The translations under genes and the position numbers were made by a program. Below are positions 8,044-17,270 of a stretch of DNA of 64,000 nt, in pieces (position 1 is the first letter of the stretch; the number at the start of each line of letters is the position of its first letter). The notes under the pieces were generated by a model. It searched no databases. It was not told the origin of the DNA and saw only the letters and a list, made by a program, of their open reading frames with translations. Source of the stretch: Mycolicibacterium poriferae (GTDB lineage: Bacteria; Actinomycetota; Actinomycetes; Mycobacteriales; Mycobacteriaceae); contig NZ_AP022570.1 in the NCBI RefSeq assembly GCF_010728325.1, positions 496,001-560,000 on the forward strand, written 5' to 3'.

Positions 8044-9381
8044 CTACCGATACTGGTCGTCCTCGATGGTGCGGCGCACGGTGGTGAGTGCGTCGGCGAG
8101 TGTGCCGAGTTCTGTAGAGCCGAGGGCCAGGCGGATGGCCTGTGGCGGGTTCTCGGTGATGGCAAATGGCTCGGCGGTGGATATCGCGACCCCGTGTGTC
8201 GCGAGAGTCGCCGCGATGCGGTCAGCGCGCGCGTTCGCGGGCAGGGGCACCCAGGTGAAGTACGAATTCGGATGTGCCAGCGGGCGAAAGGGTTCCAGAA
8301 TTTCACCGGCGATGGTCTGCCTCAGCCTGGCGTCGACACGCTTCTCTGCTTCGAGGCGGGTCACGGTGCCGTCCTCGAGCCAGCGCGTGGCGATGGCGGC
8401 GGTCAGAGCGGGGGTGTTCCATGCGGTGGCACGGATCGCCCGCTCGATGGCGGGGACACGCGCCTGCGGCGCGGCGATGAACCCGACTCGCAGGCCGGTG
8501 GCCACATTCTTGGACAGCCCGGAGACGTACACGCTGACGTCCGGAGCGGTGGCGGCCAACGGCGGCGGCGGGCATTCCGCGAGATAGGCATAGGCGGCGT
8601 CCTCGATGAGGAGCAACCGATGCCGACGGGCGATGGCGACCAATTGGCGGCGGGCACCGTCGTCCATGACCCAGCCCAGCGGGTTGTGCAGAGTCGGCAT
8701 CGTGTAGACGGCGCGGACCGGCCTCTCCACGCACAGGCGCCCCAACGCATCCAGATCCGGTCCCGTCGGAGTCGTTGGTATGGGCGCCAATTCGAGGCGT
8801 AGAGCTTCAGCGATCACCTTGAAACCGGGGTAGGTGATGGCGTCGGCGGCGACCAGGTCACCCGGCCGCAACGCGGCCAGGGCGACGACCGTCAGACCGT
8901 GTTGCGCGCCGTTGACCACGACAACGCTGTCCGGGGTGGTGTCCAGTCCGCGGTTGAGCAGATGGTTGGCGACGGCCGCCCGGTCGCGCTCCCGGCCGCC
9001 GTGCGGTTGGTAGCGCAGCAGTGATTCCAGGTCACCGGAGCCGGCCAGCTCGCGCAACACCTGGCGTAGCAGGTCAACCTGACCGGGAAGCGCAGGGTAG
9101 TTGAAGTTGAGGTCGACGGAGTCGGCGGCAAGCGGGCGCTGGTCGATACCGTGGCCCGGAGGCAGTGCCTGATCCCGTACGAAGGTTCCGCGGCCGTGCT
9201 CACTGCTCACCAGACCCATCGCCTCGAGTTCGGCGTAGACGCGCGTGGCGGTGACGACGGCGATACCCTCCCGCTCGGCCAGATGGCGGTGAGTGGGTAG
9301 CTGCGTCCCCGAAGTCAGCCGACCGGAACGAATCTCGGCCGCGAAAGCGTCGACGAGACGTTTGTATCGCGCGGCGGGCAC
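8044..9381 (-). CDS. MocR-type GntR regulator with aminotransferase domain
   Basis: A 445-residue fusion of an N-terminal GntR winged helix (residues 1-70; LPTHRHLAEREGIAVVTATRVY) and a class I aminotransferase fold. The PLP-binding lysine is visible in SGLSKNVATGLRVGF, and NPLGW and IEDAAYAYL are typical cofactor-pocket segments. MocR proteins usually sense PLP or an amino compound and control a divergent gene. Here that gene encodes a DJ-1/PfpI protein only 85 bp away. The GTG start at 9381 has a TACACT hexamer (complement of 9388-9393) six bases upstream, compatible with a leaderless transcript. The C-terminus lies 84 bp from the convergent acyltransferase. Confidence 0.88.
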   Translation of the reverse strand: MPAARYKRLVDAFAAEIRSGRLTSGTQLPTHRHLAEREGIAVVTATRVYAELEAMGLVSSEHGRGTFVRDQALPPGHGIDQRPLAADSVDLNFNYPALPGQVDLLRQVLRELAGSGDLESLLRYQPHGGRERDRAAVANHLLNRGLDTTPDSVVVVNGAQHGLTVVALAALRPGDLVAADAITYPGFKVIAEALRLELAPIPTTPTGPDLDALGRLCVERPVRAVYTMPTLHNPLGWVMDDGARRQLVAIARRHRLLLIEDAAYAYLAECPPPPLAATAPDVSVYVSGLSKNVATGLRVGFIAAPQARVPAIERAIRATAWNTPALTAAIATRWLEDGTVTRLEAEKRVDARLRQTIAGEILEPFRPLAHPNSYFTWVPLPANARADRIAATLATHGVAISTAEPFAITENPPQAIRLALGSTELGTLADALTTVRRTIEDDQYR

Positions 9382-9466
9382 GCGTGAAGTGTATCCATGA
9401 CAATTCTTTGATAGTCCTGCATTCCGCGTTCTACGGTGACATCACGACGCGGAGAGGACATCGACC

Positions 9467-10090
9467 GTGCACATCGCCATTCTGACTTTCGAGGGCTACA
9501 ACGAACTGGACTCCCTGATCGCGCTCGGGGTGCTGAACCGCATCAGGAGCGACGATTGGCGAGTGACGATCGCGACCCCGACCGCCCGGGTGACGTCGAT
9601 GAACGGCGTCACCGTGGAACAGATGACAAGCCTGGAGGAGGCGGTGGAAGCCGACGCGGTCATCGTCGGCAGCGGCATCGCCACTCGCGAGGTGGTGGAG
9701 ACCCCGGCGATCATGCATATACTGAGCAGGCTCGACCCCGGCCGTCAACTGATCGCCGCGCAGTGCTCCGGGGCGTTGATTCTGGCCAAGCTCGGCCTCT
9801 TGCGCGATGTGCCCGCCTGCACCGATCTGGTCACCAAACCCTGGGTGAGCGCCGCGGGAGTGCGCGTGCTCGATCAGCCGTTCTTCGCCAAGGGCAATAT
9901 CGCCACCGCCGGAGGCTGCTTGGCGTCGCAGTACCTCGCCGCGTGGGTGATCACGCGACTGCTCGGGAGGGACGAGGCCGTAGGGGCGTTGCACTACGTC
10001 GCCCCGGTCGGTGAGAAGCAGGACTACATCGACCGAGCGTGGCGCAACATCGAGCCTTATCTGGCGGCCGAGATTCCTGCACGTCTCTGA
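9467..10090 (+). CDS. DJ-1/PfpI family protein
   Basis: A 207-residue class I glutamine-amidotransferase-like fold of the DJ-1/PfpI superfamily. The nucleophile elbow is AAQCSGALIL with Cys100, and the acidic partner is probably Glu13 in EGYNELDS. Members include glyoxalase III/deglycase, isonitrile hydratase and proteolytic or chaperone proteins; the sequence alone does not decide between them. The GTG start at 9467 follows a good GGAGAGG Shine-Dalgarno. Divergence from the MocR gene suggests it is that regulator's target. Confidence 0.85.
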   Translation: MHIAILTFEGYNELDSLIALGVLNRIRSDDWRVTIATPTARVTSMNGVTVEQMTSLEEAVEADAVIVGSGIATREVVETPAIMHILSRLDPGRQLIAAQCSGALILAKLGLLRDVPACTDLVTKPWVSAAGVRVLDQPFFAKGNIATAGGCLASQYLAAWVITRLLGRDEAVGALHYVAPVGEKQDYIDRAWRNIEPYLAAEIPARL

Positions 10091-10159
10091 CAAACGACGT
10101 GCTTTCGCCGCGATGTCTCGCCGTTCGGTGATCCGAGGCAAGGAGAGGGTCGCGGTGAG

Positions 10160-10882
10160 TCACCGGAGATTTCGGCGTAGCAGGTCGTGCACCCGCTCCC
10201 AGTGCAGCTCGGAGGCGGCCCGGTCATAGCGGGGCCCGGCTGGGGCGAACCCGTGCACCGCGTCGGTGATCACGTCGACGGTGTACACCACCCCGGCATC
10301 GTCGAGCGCGTCGCGTGTCAGGCTGAGGGTTTCCGGCGGCGCCGTGTCGTCGGGGTCCACCCACGCGAAGTAGAACTCGGCCTGGGTGGTGTTGTGGTGG
10401 AGATGCGGTGAGTCGTCGCTGTCACGGACGATCCAGGCGCCGTGGATCGACGCCGCGGCGCGTACCCGATCGGGGAAGGCGCGTGCCACCGACAGCGCCA
10501 GCCCACCGCTCATGCAGAAGCCGACCGCTCCGGCCGGGCCGTCATCTGCTGCTGGGTCATCGGCGGCTGCGGCGAACAGCGCCCCGGCGTCACCGACGAT
10601 GTTGCCGGGTGTGACCGAACCCATCAGATCCCTGCGGGCATGCATGTCCTCGTCGCTCGTTCCGAACTCGCGAAACGGGCCGCCCCGGTAGTAGAGGTAG
10701 GGAAGCATCACGTAGTACCCCGCCGACGCCAGACGGGTGGCCATGTCGACGAGCGCCGGTCGGATACCCGGCGCGTCCATCAGGTACAACACCACAGGAT
10801 GGGGGCCGCCATGGGTCGGATGGAAGACGAACGTGGGCATCTCGCCTTCGGGCGTGGTGACCTCGATCCTGCGCTCGATCAT
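10160..10882 (-). CDS. Dienelactone hydrolase family protein
   Basis: A 240-residue alpha/beta hydrolase. The nucleophile motif GFCMSGG places Cys123 at the elbow, as in true dienelactone hydrolases. His210 in AVHGFAP is the expected catalytic His, and Asp176 or Asp178 in AWVDPDD is the likely acid. It may hydrolyse a lactone or ester in aromatic degradation, but no ring-cleavage genes are nearby. It is convergent with the DJ-1 gene, with 69 bp between stops. Confidence 0.85.
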   Translation of the reverse strand: MIERRIEVTTPEGEMPTFVFHPTHGGPHPVVLYLMDAPGIRPALVDMATRLASAGYYVMLPYLYYRGGPFREFGTSDEDMHARRDLMGSVTPGNIVGDAGALFAAAADDPAADDGPAGAVGFCMSGGLALSVARAFPDRVRAAASIHGAWIVRDSDDSPHLHHNTTQAEFYFAWVDPDDTAPPETLSLTRDALDDAGVVYTVDVITDAVHGFAPAGPRYDRAASELHWERVHDLLRRNLR

Positions 10883-11011
10883 CGGCAGAGTGTCGCATGA
10901 GGGACTTATTCACGATTCGCCGCGGACAGCCCAGATTCGCTCCGCTGTCGAGCCCTCGAGGCCGTCACTCCTGGGCCGTTTGACGGCCGCGCCGCAAATC
11001 GGCAGCGTCCG

Positions 11012-11269
11012 CTACTCGTCTCCGCGAAAATAGGGCTCCACCGTGCCCTTGAGCTTGACGACCATCGGATTCCCGCGGCGATCCTTCGCGGTAGGCACCT
11101 CGACTCGAACCCAGCCCTCGGTCACGTCGTATTCGTGCACATTCGTTTTCTCGACGCCGTTGAAGCGAATGCCCACATCGCGGAGCAGGACCTCTTCGTT
11201 GTAGAACTCGCTGCGCGGATCGATGGACAGATGGTTCGGGGGGACGTCGGAGATCTGATCGTCAGACAT
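11012..11269 (-). CDS. DUF3297 family small protein
   Basis: An 85-residue soluble protein matching DUF3297: it opens with PPNHLSIDPRSEFYNEE and continues with VGIRFNGVEKTNVHEY, EGWVRVEV and DRRGNPM, ending VEPYFR. The family is short and, in my knowledge, mainly proteobacterial, with no assigned function. The start is set at the ATG at 11269, giving the normal family length; upstream codons add an unrelated Gln/His-rich leader. Its taxonomic distribution hints at transfer, as for the YaeQ gene 8 kb away. Confidence 0.75.
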   Translation of the reverse strand: MSDDQISDVPPNHLSIDPRSEFYNEEVLLRDVGIRFNGVEKTNVHEYDVTEGWVRVEVPTAKDRRGNPMVVKLKGTVEPYFRGDE

Positions 11270-11472
11270 GATGGCCTTCGTCGAATGCTGCTTCTGGTGC
11301 TGAGATTGCTCGAACGAATTTACGCGACCCTGCACGACCGGGCTGCGGGTAGGTCAGAGTGCCTCAAGACATCACCTCGCCCGGCTCGGTCGCTGAAATT
11401 TCGTCCGGCCGCTTCTTGCCTGAACAGCAAAGAGAGTTGCCGAACGGTCAGCGGTGCCGCCATAGTCACGAG

Positions 11473-12159
11473 GTGTCAGGATCATCCAACCCATTCGACG
11501 ACCCGCACCATGTCGCGCGGTACGCGGGAAACGCGAGCAGGATGGTTCCCGCCTACCAGGATGTGCACCGCATGGCAGCGGTTCTCATGGGCGAACGTGC
11601 GCCGGCCGACGCGCGAGTCCTTGTCCTCGGGGCCGGCGGGGGCGCGGAAACACGGGCGTTCGCGGAGACGCATCCGCAGTGGACCTTCGACGCGGTCGAT
11701 CCCGCCGAAGCCATGCTGGATCTCGCGGCGCACACCTTGGGCCCGCACGTCGAGCGGGTCCGGATGCACCACGGCTACGTCGACCAGGCGCCGACCGGTC
11801 CATTCCACGCTGCGACAAGCCTGCTGACACTGCACTTCCTGCCACCCGAGGCCAGGCGTGACACCGCAGCGCAAGTGCGACGGCGGCTGAGGCCCGGAGC
11901 ACCCTTCGTCGTCATGCACATGAGCTTCCCCCAGAATGACGATGCCGAGCGTCAGCTGTGGATCGAACGCCACGTGCACTACCTGGTAGCCAACGGAATT
12001 GCACCCGAAGACGCGGTCAAGGCGCGCGAGGCGATCTCGGCGGACGTACCGGTCCTGACCCCCGAGCAGGATCGACACATACTGCACGATGTCGGCTTCA
12101 CGGACATTACGGAGTTCTTCTCGACGTTCACGTTTCGCGGGTGGGTGTGTTACGCGTGA
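11473..12159 (+). CDS. Class I SAM-dependent methyltransferase
   Basis: About 228 residues from the GTG at 11473. The SAM-binding motif VLVLGAGGGAETRAFA and the acidic strand end FDAVDPAEAMLD are clear, followed by TSLLTLHFLPPEARRD. The overall pattern resembles small-molecule or tRNA (cmo5U-type) methyltransferases of about 220-230 residues. The frame is open to 11359, but the extra 38 residues are low-complexity, so the downstream GTG is preferred. Substrate unknown. Convergent with the LAL regulator gene. Confidence 0.78.
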   Translation: MSGSSNPFDDPHHVARYAGNASRMVPAYQDVHRMAAVLMGERAPADARVLVLGAGGGAETRAFAETHPQWTFDAVDPAEAMLDLAAHTLGPHVERVRMHHGYVDQAPTGPFHAATSLLTLHFLPPEARRDTAAQVRRRLRPGAPFVVMHMSFPQNDDAERQLWIERHVHYLVANGIAPEDAVKAREAISADVPVLTPEQDRHILHDVGFTDITEFFSTFTFRGWVCYA

Positions 12160-12294
12160 CCCATCGGCGGCGGGATGTGAGTGATCGTAAACCCGCGAAC
12201 GCCCGGGTGACAGCCTGCATGCTCAGACAACCTGCATGTGCAGTGAGCCTCAATGTAATGCTGAGTGCAGAGTCCGTTCCACGCCGACCTCGGG

Positions 12295-15093
12295 TCAGGG
12301 CAGGGGCAATTCCTTGAGTTGTCGGCGCGAGGTGATACCGAGCTTACGGAAGATGTTTCGCAAATGAGCTTCGATGGTGCGCGGGCTCAGGAACAGTTGC
12401 GCACCGACCTCACGGGAGGTCGCTCCGGTCGCGACGAGCCGTGCGATGGTCACTTCTTGGGCGGTGAGCGCGTCGGCGGGTTGAGCGGTTCGTTTGCGTG
12501 GATGCTCGCCGGTGGCGCGCAGCTCGCGGGCGGCGCGGGCGGCGAAGGGCTCTGCGCCCATGTCGGACAGCAGTACGTGGGCAGTGCGGAGTTGTTCGCG
12601 TGCTTCGTGGCGACGGCCTTCCCGGCGGAGCCATTCGCCGAAGACGAGGTGGGTGCGGGCCAGGAAGGCAGCCATTCGGCAGTTTCCCAGCCGCTCGATC
12701 GCTTCGCGGTAGTGCTCTTCTGCGTCGGATCCGTTGCGAATCAGCGCCTGTGAGCGGGCGGCGATTCCGAGCGCCCATTCGGTACCGCTGGCCCGGGCTC
12801 TCATGCTGAGCTCTTCCGCTGCGCGGGAGGCGGATTCGAGTTCTTCGGTGCGGGTGGCCGATTCGACGAACTCGTGCAGCGCCTGCCACCTGATCGCTGG
12901 TTCGTATGTGTCACATGCTCGTGACGCGGCATTGCGTGCTGCTGCATAGTTACCGCGGCCGTTGTGGAGCACCGCCATCGCACACATGGACACCGTGGCT
13001 TCGACACCTCGCGTGCGTTCCGTCTCCTCGCCGTCACTGGTGTCGTACCGATCCGCCGGATCAACTCCACGCCACGCGTCCAGGTACCTGTGCGCGAAGC
13101 TCATGGGCTTCGCTCCGGAGACCTGGGTGATCACCGCGGCCTCGTCCGCCAACTCGGCGGCGAGCGCAAGCTCGCCGGTGTAGACCCGTGCACACGCCGA
13201 GACAAGAAGCGCGGCCGGGAGCGTGGCGAGGGCACCTGCTTCGCGCGCAAACCGCACGTAACGGTCGGCCAGTACGATGACCAGCTCGTCCTCGAACAGC
13301 CCGATAGCGGTCCGCGTCGCCAGCCACAGCCAGTTCCCGGCGTCGCCGGCTTGGGCGGTCTCGACCGGAAACACGTGCTCGCGGAACGCTTCCAGAGCCC
13401 GTCTGAGGACCGGAACCCCGGTTTCGAATCCATGGTTGTGCGCTGCCACCAACCCATGGAGCAGTAGATCCGCCGGTCCCGGCGTCCCCAGCGGTGCCGG
13501 TACGGCCGTGACCGCTTCGGCGATCTCCGGCAGCCCTGCGCCGAGGCCCGGACTCCCCGTGATGGTGGCCGCATCGAAGGCCTGCAGGTAGGTCTCACGA
13601 GCGAGCGAGGGATCCAGGGGAACCAACATTCGAGCGGCGCCCAAGAGCATTCCCGGCACCTCGTTGCCTTGGGTGAGGTGGAATGTGATTTGCGCCCGGA
13701 GCAGCTCCAGACGGGCGCGCTGCAGCGCATCCAGTTGCGTGGCGTCCACACTCTCCAGCAGCTCCATGGCGGCCTCGGGCGCACCGGCGCAGTGCTTGGC
13801 GTTGGCGGCATCCAGTGCCCGGCGCGCCCGTCGTGCAGGTTCGGGCGTCAGATCGGTCGCGTGCTTCAGGAATGCTGCAGCGGCGGCGAATCCGCTGCGC
13901 GCCAGCGCACGATCCGCCGAACGCTCCAGCTCCGCGGCGGCTTCTTCGTCAGTGCCCAGCACGGCCTTCGCGCGGTGCCACGCGCGGCGATCCGGGTCGG
14001 CCCGCGGGTCGGTGGCGTCGGCCAAAGCGTGGTGGGCCTGACGATGCTGCGGCGGCGTGGCCGCACGGTAGACCGCCGAGCGCACCAGTGGATGACGAAA
14101 CCGAACTCGGGAGTCGATCTCCAGCAGTCCTGCGGTTTCCGCGGGCGCAGCTGCGTCGCGGTCGATCCCCAGTTGCTCGGCCGCGCGCCACAGCAGCGCT
14201 ACGTCACCGGTCGGCTCGGAGGCAGCCACCAACATCAGCTGCTGTGTCGCCGCCGGCAGGCTGCCCGAACGCCGTTGAAAGCTGTCCTCGATCCGGCGCG
14301 GGACGCTCATGACGTCGGGGAGTTCGAACCCGCCTGCGAACTGCACGCCGCCGGGGAGCTCCAACAGCGCCAGAGGGTTACCCCGCGCCTCGGCGACGAT
14401 CCGGTCGCGGACCCCGCGATCGAGCGGTGCGTGAACAGCCGTCCTCAGCAAGGCTCGAGCGTCGGCCTCGCCGAGTCCGGCCAGTCGTAGTTCGGGCAAG
14501 CCGACCAGCGGGTTTCCGGGACTCTCGCAGGGGTCCCGTACCGCGAAGATCAGCACCAGCCGTTCTGCCGCCACCCGCCGCGCCACGAACGTCAGTACCT
14601 GCGCGGACGTCTGGTCGAGCCACTGTGCGTCGTCGACGATGCACAGCATCGGGCCCGCCTCCGCGAGGAGGTTCAGGACGGCCAGCCCGACCAGGAACCG
14701 GTCCGGCGCAGCGCCGCTTTGGTAGCCCAATGCCACGCTGAGGGCGTGCTGCTGTGGGTGTGGCAGCGTTTCGATGCGATCGAGTAGCGGCGCGCAGAGC
14801 TGATGCAGGCCGGCGAATGCGAACTGCGTCTCGGACTCCACGCCGACCGAGGATTCCACGCGAATCCCCAATGAGGCTGCGGTCTCGCGGGCGTGCTGCA
14901 GCAGAGCTGACTTTCCGATGCCCGCTTCCCCCCGCACCACCAGCACCCCGCTGCGTCCGGCTTGCGCCTCGGCCAGGAGCCGGCTGATGGTGTCGCGCTC
15001 TGCGCGTCGACCCAGTAGGTTCGCGGTTTTCGGCTGAGTACGGGCTCGGCCGAGTTCCTCGACCCGTACCGGCGGCTGCTCCACGAGCGTCAC
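12295..15093 (-). CDS. LuxR family ATPase regulator (LAL type), copy 1
   Basis: A 932-residue STAND-type regulator. The N-terminal ATPase has Walker A GEAGIGKS (about 55-62) and Walker B LCIVDDAQWLD (about 150-160). The middle is a long helical TPR-like sensor region. The last 65 residues are a LuxR HTH (ALTAQEVTIARLVATGATSR, then SPRTIEAHLRNIFRKLGI). The GTG at 15093 is chosen because it precedes the conserved LLGRRAERD start of the ATPase; upstream codons are Arg-rich and unlikely to be translated. LAL proteins usually activate catabolic or secondary-metabolic genes on inducer binding. It is paralogous to the protein at 25664-28492. Confidence 0.92.
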   Translation of the reverse strand: MTLVEQPPVRVEELGRARTQPKTANLLGRRAERDTISRLLAEAQAGRSGVLVVRGEAGIGKSALLQHARETAASLGIRVESSVGVESETQFAFAGLHQLCAPLLDRIETLPHPQQHALSVALGYQSGAAPDRFLVGLAVLNLLAEAGPMLCIVDDAQWLDQTSAQVLTFVARRVAAERLVLIFAVRDPCESPGNPLVGLPELRLAGLGEADARALLRTAVHAPLDRGVRDRIVAEARGNPLALLELPGGVQFAGGFELPDVMSVPRRIEDSFQRRSGSLPAATQQLMLVAASEPTGDVALLWRAAEQLGIDRDAAAPAETAGLLEIDSRVRFRHPLVRSAVYRAATPPQHRQAHHALADATDPRADPDRRAWHRAKAVLGTDEEAAAELERSADRALARSGFAAAAAFLKHATDLTPEPARRARRALDAANAKHCAGAPEAAMELLESVDATQLDALQRARLELLRAQITFHLTQGNEVPGMLLGAARMLVPLDPSLARETYLQAFDAATITGSPGLGAGLPEIAEAVTAVPAPLGTPGPADLLLHGLVAAHNHGFETGVPVLRRALEAFREHVFPVETAQAGDAGNWLWLATRTAIGLFEDELVIVLADRYVRFAREAGALATLPAALLVSACARVYTGELALAAELADEAAVITQVSGAKPMSFAHRYLDAWRGVDPADRYDTSDGEETERTRGVEATVSMCAMAVLHNGRGNYAAARNAASRACDTYEPAIRWQALHEFVESATRTEELESASRAAEELSMRARASGTEWALGIAARSQALIRNGSDAEEHYREAIERLGNCRMAAFLARTHLVFGEWLRREGRRHEAREQLRTAHVLLSDMGAEPFAARAARELRATGEHPRKRTAQPADALTAQEVTIARLVATGATSREVGAQLFLSPRTIEAHLRNIFRKLGITSRRQLKELPLP

Positions 15094-15394
15094 TGCAGGA
15101 CGCCCCTCATGGAAGGTGGATGTGAGATCGGTGGTTGGGACACGCCCGGGATTGCGTCGTCCCCGCAAAGGATCTGCCGGGTGTACGGAGCGTTCTCTGA
15201 ATCGGTGAGTTCGACGGGCACGGGCTCGTTTCCTTCGCTGCAGGGCGCCTATCCGTGCTGATCGGAGCGTTTCGAGCGGTGGCCGGCAGCGCCGCGCCGC
15301 CCGCCGGCAACGATACGAGGCCGCTCGACTCACGTCAATACGGAACGGACCGTATTGCATCAAAGTGGGCCTCGTCTCGCTTACGGTCTGCGGT
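15094..15394. other. Divergent promoter region between LAL regulator and TetR genes
   Basis: This 301-bp region separates divergent starts at 15093 and 15395. Apart from the TetR-type operator at 15336-15357 it contains no convincing gene or repeat. Confidence 0.5.
15336..15357. promoter_or_regulatory. Perfect inverted repeat, TetR operator candidate
   Basis: CAATACGG at 15336-15343 and CCGTATTG at 15350-15357 form a perfect 8-bp inverted repeat around a 6-nt spacer. It lies 38 bp before the TetR start at 15395. The size and AT-flanked CGG/CCG half sites fit a TetR-dimer site, so autoregulation is likely, possibly with effects on the divergent LAL gene. Confidence 0.65.
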
Positions 15395-15955
15395 ATGCCT
15401 GCCCTCCGGAACGAGCAATCTCGTCGAGCAATTCTCGACGCAGCCATGTCGATGATCTGCGAGCTCGGGTACGACAAGATCTCCATCGAGGCGATCGCCC
15501 GGCAGGCAGGCGTCAGCAAGCAGACGATCTACCGCTGGTGGCCATCCAAAGGTGCAGTGATACTCGAGGCTGCGACCGAGAGCCTCGGTGCCGTCGTCGC
15601 GATACCCGACACCGGTGACATCGTCGCCGACATCCGGACCCAGCTGACAGCGATCCTGGACTTGATCACCACCACCGGGTTCGGACCGGCATACCGATCC
15701 CTGATCGCCGCCGGCCAGTCCGACCCCGACCTCCTGCGGGCCCTCTTCGACCAGATCATCGAACCCAACATCCAGGATTTCAGTGCCCGGACGGCCCTGG
15801 CACGACAGCGCGGCGAGATGCGCGGCGATGCGGACTGGCAGACCCTGCGCGACCTGCTGTACGGCGTCGTCGAGTACCGGTTGTTTCATTCGATGCCGCT
15901 CGAACCGGAGTACCTCGACGCCGTTCTGGAGATCGTGTTCCACGGGGTGCGTTGA
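15395..15955 (+). CDS. TetR/AcrR family transcriptional regulator
   Basis: A 186-residue regulator. The HTH spans about residues 8-55, with recognition segment AGVSKQTIYRWWPSKGAV; the Trp-Trp variant is typical of a subgroup with a C-terminal ligand domain ending in YRLFHSMPL. The ATG at 15395 follows the operator palindrome at 15336-15357. The next genes on the strand (NTF2-like protein, ECF sigma, two oxidoreductases) are candidate targets, but the 167-bp gap means co-transcription is uncertain. Confidence 0.88.
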   Translation: MPALRNEQSRRAILDAAMSMICELGYDKISIEAIARQAGVSKQTIYRWWPSKGAVILEAATESLGAVVAIPDTGDIVADIRTQLTAILDLITTTGFGPAYRSLIAAGQSDPDLLRALFDQIIEPNIQDFSARTALARQRGEMRGDADWQTLRDLLYGVVEYRLFHSMPLEPEYLDAVLEIVFHGVR

Positions 15956-16122
15956 CGTTCGGCGCCACTCGGGAGCGGATGTCGTGCTCCTCGGAGCTAC
16001 CCCGGCATCGAGTCGTGCGAACACCGCCGATCTCCGCTGCGGCCGGGGACGGTAGCAGCTGAGACCTACGTAAGGGACTTTCACCGACGCGAAGGCGCCG
16101 TCTGCGCTGCGAACCTTGTCGC

Positions 16123-16533
16123 ATGGATGAGATTCCAGCCGGCCTATCGGCCTTCCTGGCTGCTGTGCAATCACGTGACGCAAAAGGTGCAGCGGCTCAG
16201 CTCGCCGAGTACGTGATTCTCGAGAGCCCGATAGCCGATGTGCCATACGTAGGCCGTGAACAGGTCGGGAATGTCATCGCTCGGCTCATCGATGCCTTCG
16301 ATGAGTTCACCGTCACCGAAATCATCGTTGGTGATGGATATTTCGCGGTCGTGACCAACGCCCGAATCGGCACCACCGAGATCGACGGCGTGGATCTGGT
16401 CGGGATCAACGCGGAAGGCAAGGTCGCCTCGCTGTCGATCCACTCGCGTCCGCTGCGAGCCGTGGTCGAACTTCAGAATCGCCTCGCACCCGCACTCGCA
16501 ATGCCGGTGCTCAAAGTGGCCGAAGAGCTCTAG
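16123..16533 (+). CDS. SnoaL-like / NTF2-like protein
   Basis: A 136-residue protein with the alpha+beta cone pattern of SnoaL-like polyketide cyclases: an N-terminal helix (LSAFLAAVQSRD), a conserved turn with VPYVGREQVGNVI, and strands with FTVTEIIVGDGYFAV. Such proteins bind small hydrophobic ligands and are often found with ECF sigma factors in actinobacteria. It is followed after 9 bp by the ECF sigma gene, so the pair is very probably co-transcribed and possibly functionally linked. Confidence 0.78.
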   Translation: MDEIPAGLSAFLAAVQSRDAKGAAAQLAEYVILESPIADVPYVGREQVGNVIARLIDAFDEFTVTEIIVGDGYFAVVTNARIGTTEIDGVDLVGINAEGKVASLSIHSRPLRAVVELQNRLAPALAMPVLKVAEEL

Positions 16534-16542
16534 GAGATCACC

Positions 16543-17187
16543 GTGATCAACGTCGAACCCGCTGTACCTCTGACCGTCAGCGACCACGTCATACCGGCCC
16601 AGGACGAGACCGACGCCGAGCTGGCAGCGCGTTTCGAGCGCGACGTTGTCCCGCTCCTGGACACGCTGTTCGGTGGGGCCATGAGGATGACGCTGCAGCG
16701 CGCTGACGCCGAAGACCTGGTACAGGAGACCATGGTGCAGGCCTACAAGGGCTTCAGAACCTTTCAGCAAGGAACACACCTCAAAGCGTGGCTCTTTCGC
16801 ATTCAGGCCAATACCCACATCAGCAGGTACCGCAAGCAATTACGGCAGCCCGATGAGGTGCCCACCGAGACGATGGACGACTGGCGGCTGGTCGCCGACG
16901 CCGAGCGCGCACCGAGAGCGCTGCGCTCGGCGGAGGTGGAGGCGTTGGAGTCGCTACCCGACGACGACATCAGGAACGCACTGGATGCCCTTCCCGACCG
17001 GTATCGAATGACGGTGTACTACGCCGACATCGAGGGTCTCACCTACAAAGAGATCGGCGCGATCATGAACACGCCGATCGGCACCGTCATGTCACGCATC
17101 CACCGCGGTCGATCCCAACTGCGCGTCCTGTTGGCCGCCGTCGCCGCTGACCGTGGGTACTTCCGGACGCACCCTCGGGTGGCGTGA
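16543..17187 (+). CDS. SigH-like ECF RNA polymerase sigma factor
   Basis: A 214-residue sigma factor. Region 2 carries [18 protein letters not shown] and [17 protein letters not shown]; region 4 carries [32 protein letters not shown] (described in parts). Sequence is close to the SigH/ECF12 group, which responds to disulfide and heat stress. However, the canonical partner RshA-type zinc anti-sigma gene is absent; upstream is the NTF2-like gene and downstream are two oxidoreductases. It may therefore be controlled by another route. GTG start. Confidence 0.9.
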   Translation: MINVEPAVPLTVSDHVIPAQDETDAELAARFERDVVPLLDTLFGGAMRMTLQRADAEDLVQETMVQAYKGFRTFQQGTHLKAWLFRIQANTHISRYRKQLRQPDEVPTETMDDWRLVADAERAPRALRSAEVEALESLPDDDIRNALDALPDRYRMTVYYADIEGLTYKEIGAIMNTPIGTVMSRIHRGRSQLRVLLAAVAADRGYFRTHPRVA

Positions 17188-17270
17188 CACTTCCCCACCG
17201 GTGACCACCATGCCGGATCGCTGTGACCATGCAACAGAGACTCGAAGCCAACTACATTGGAGATGACATC

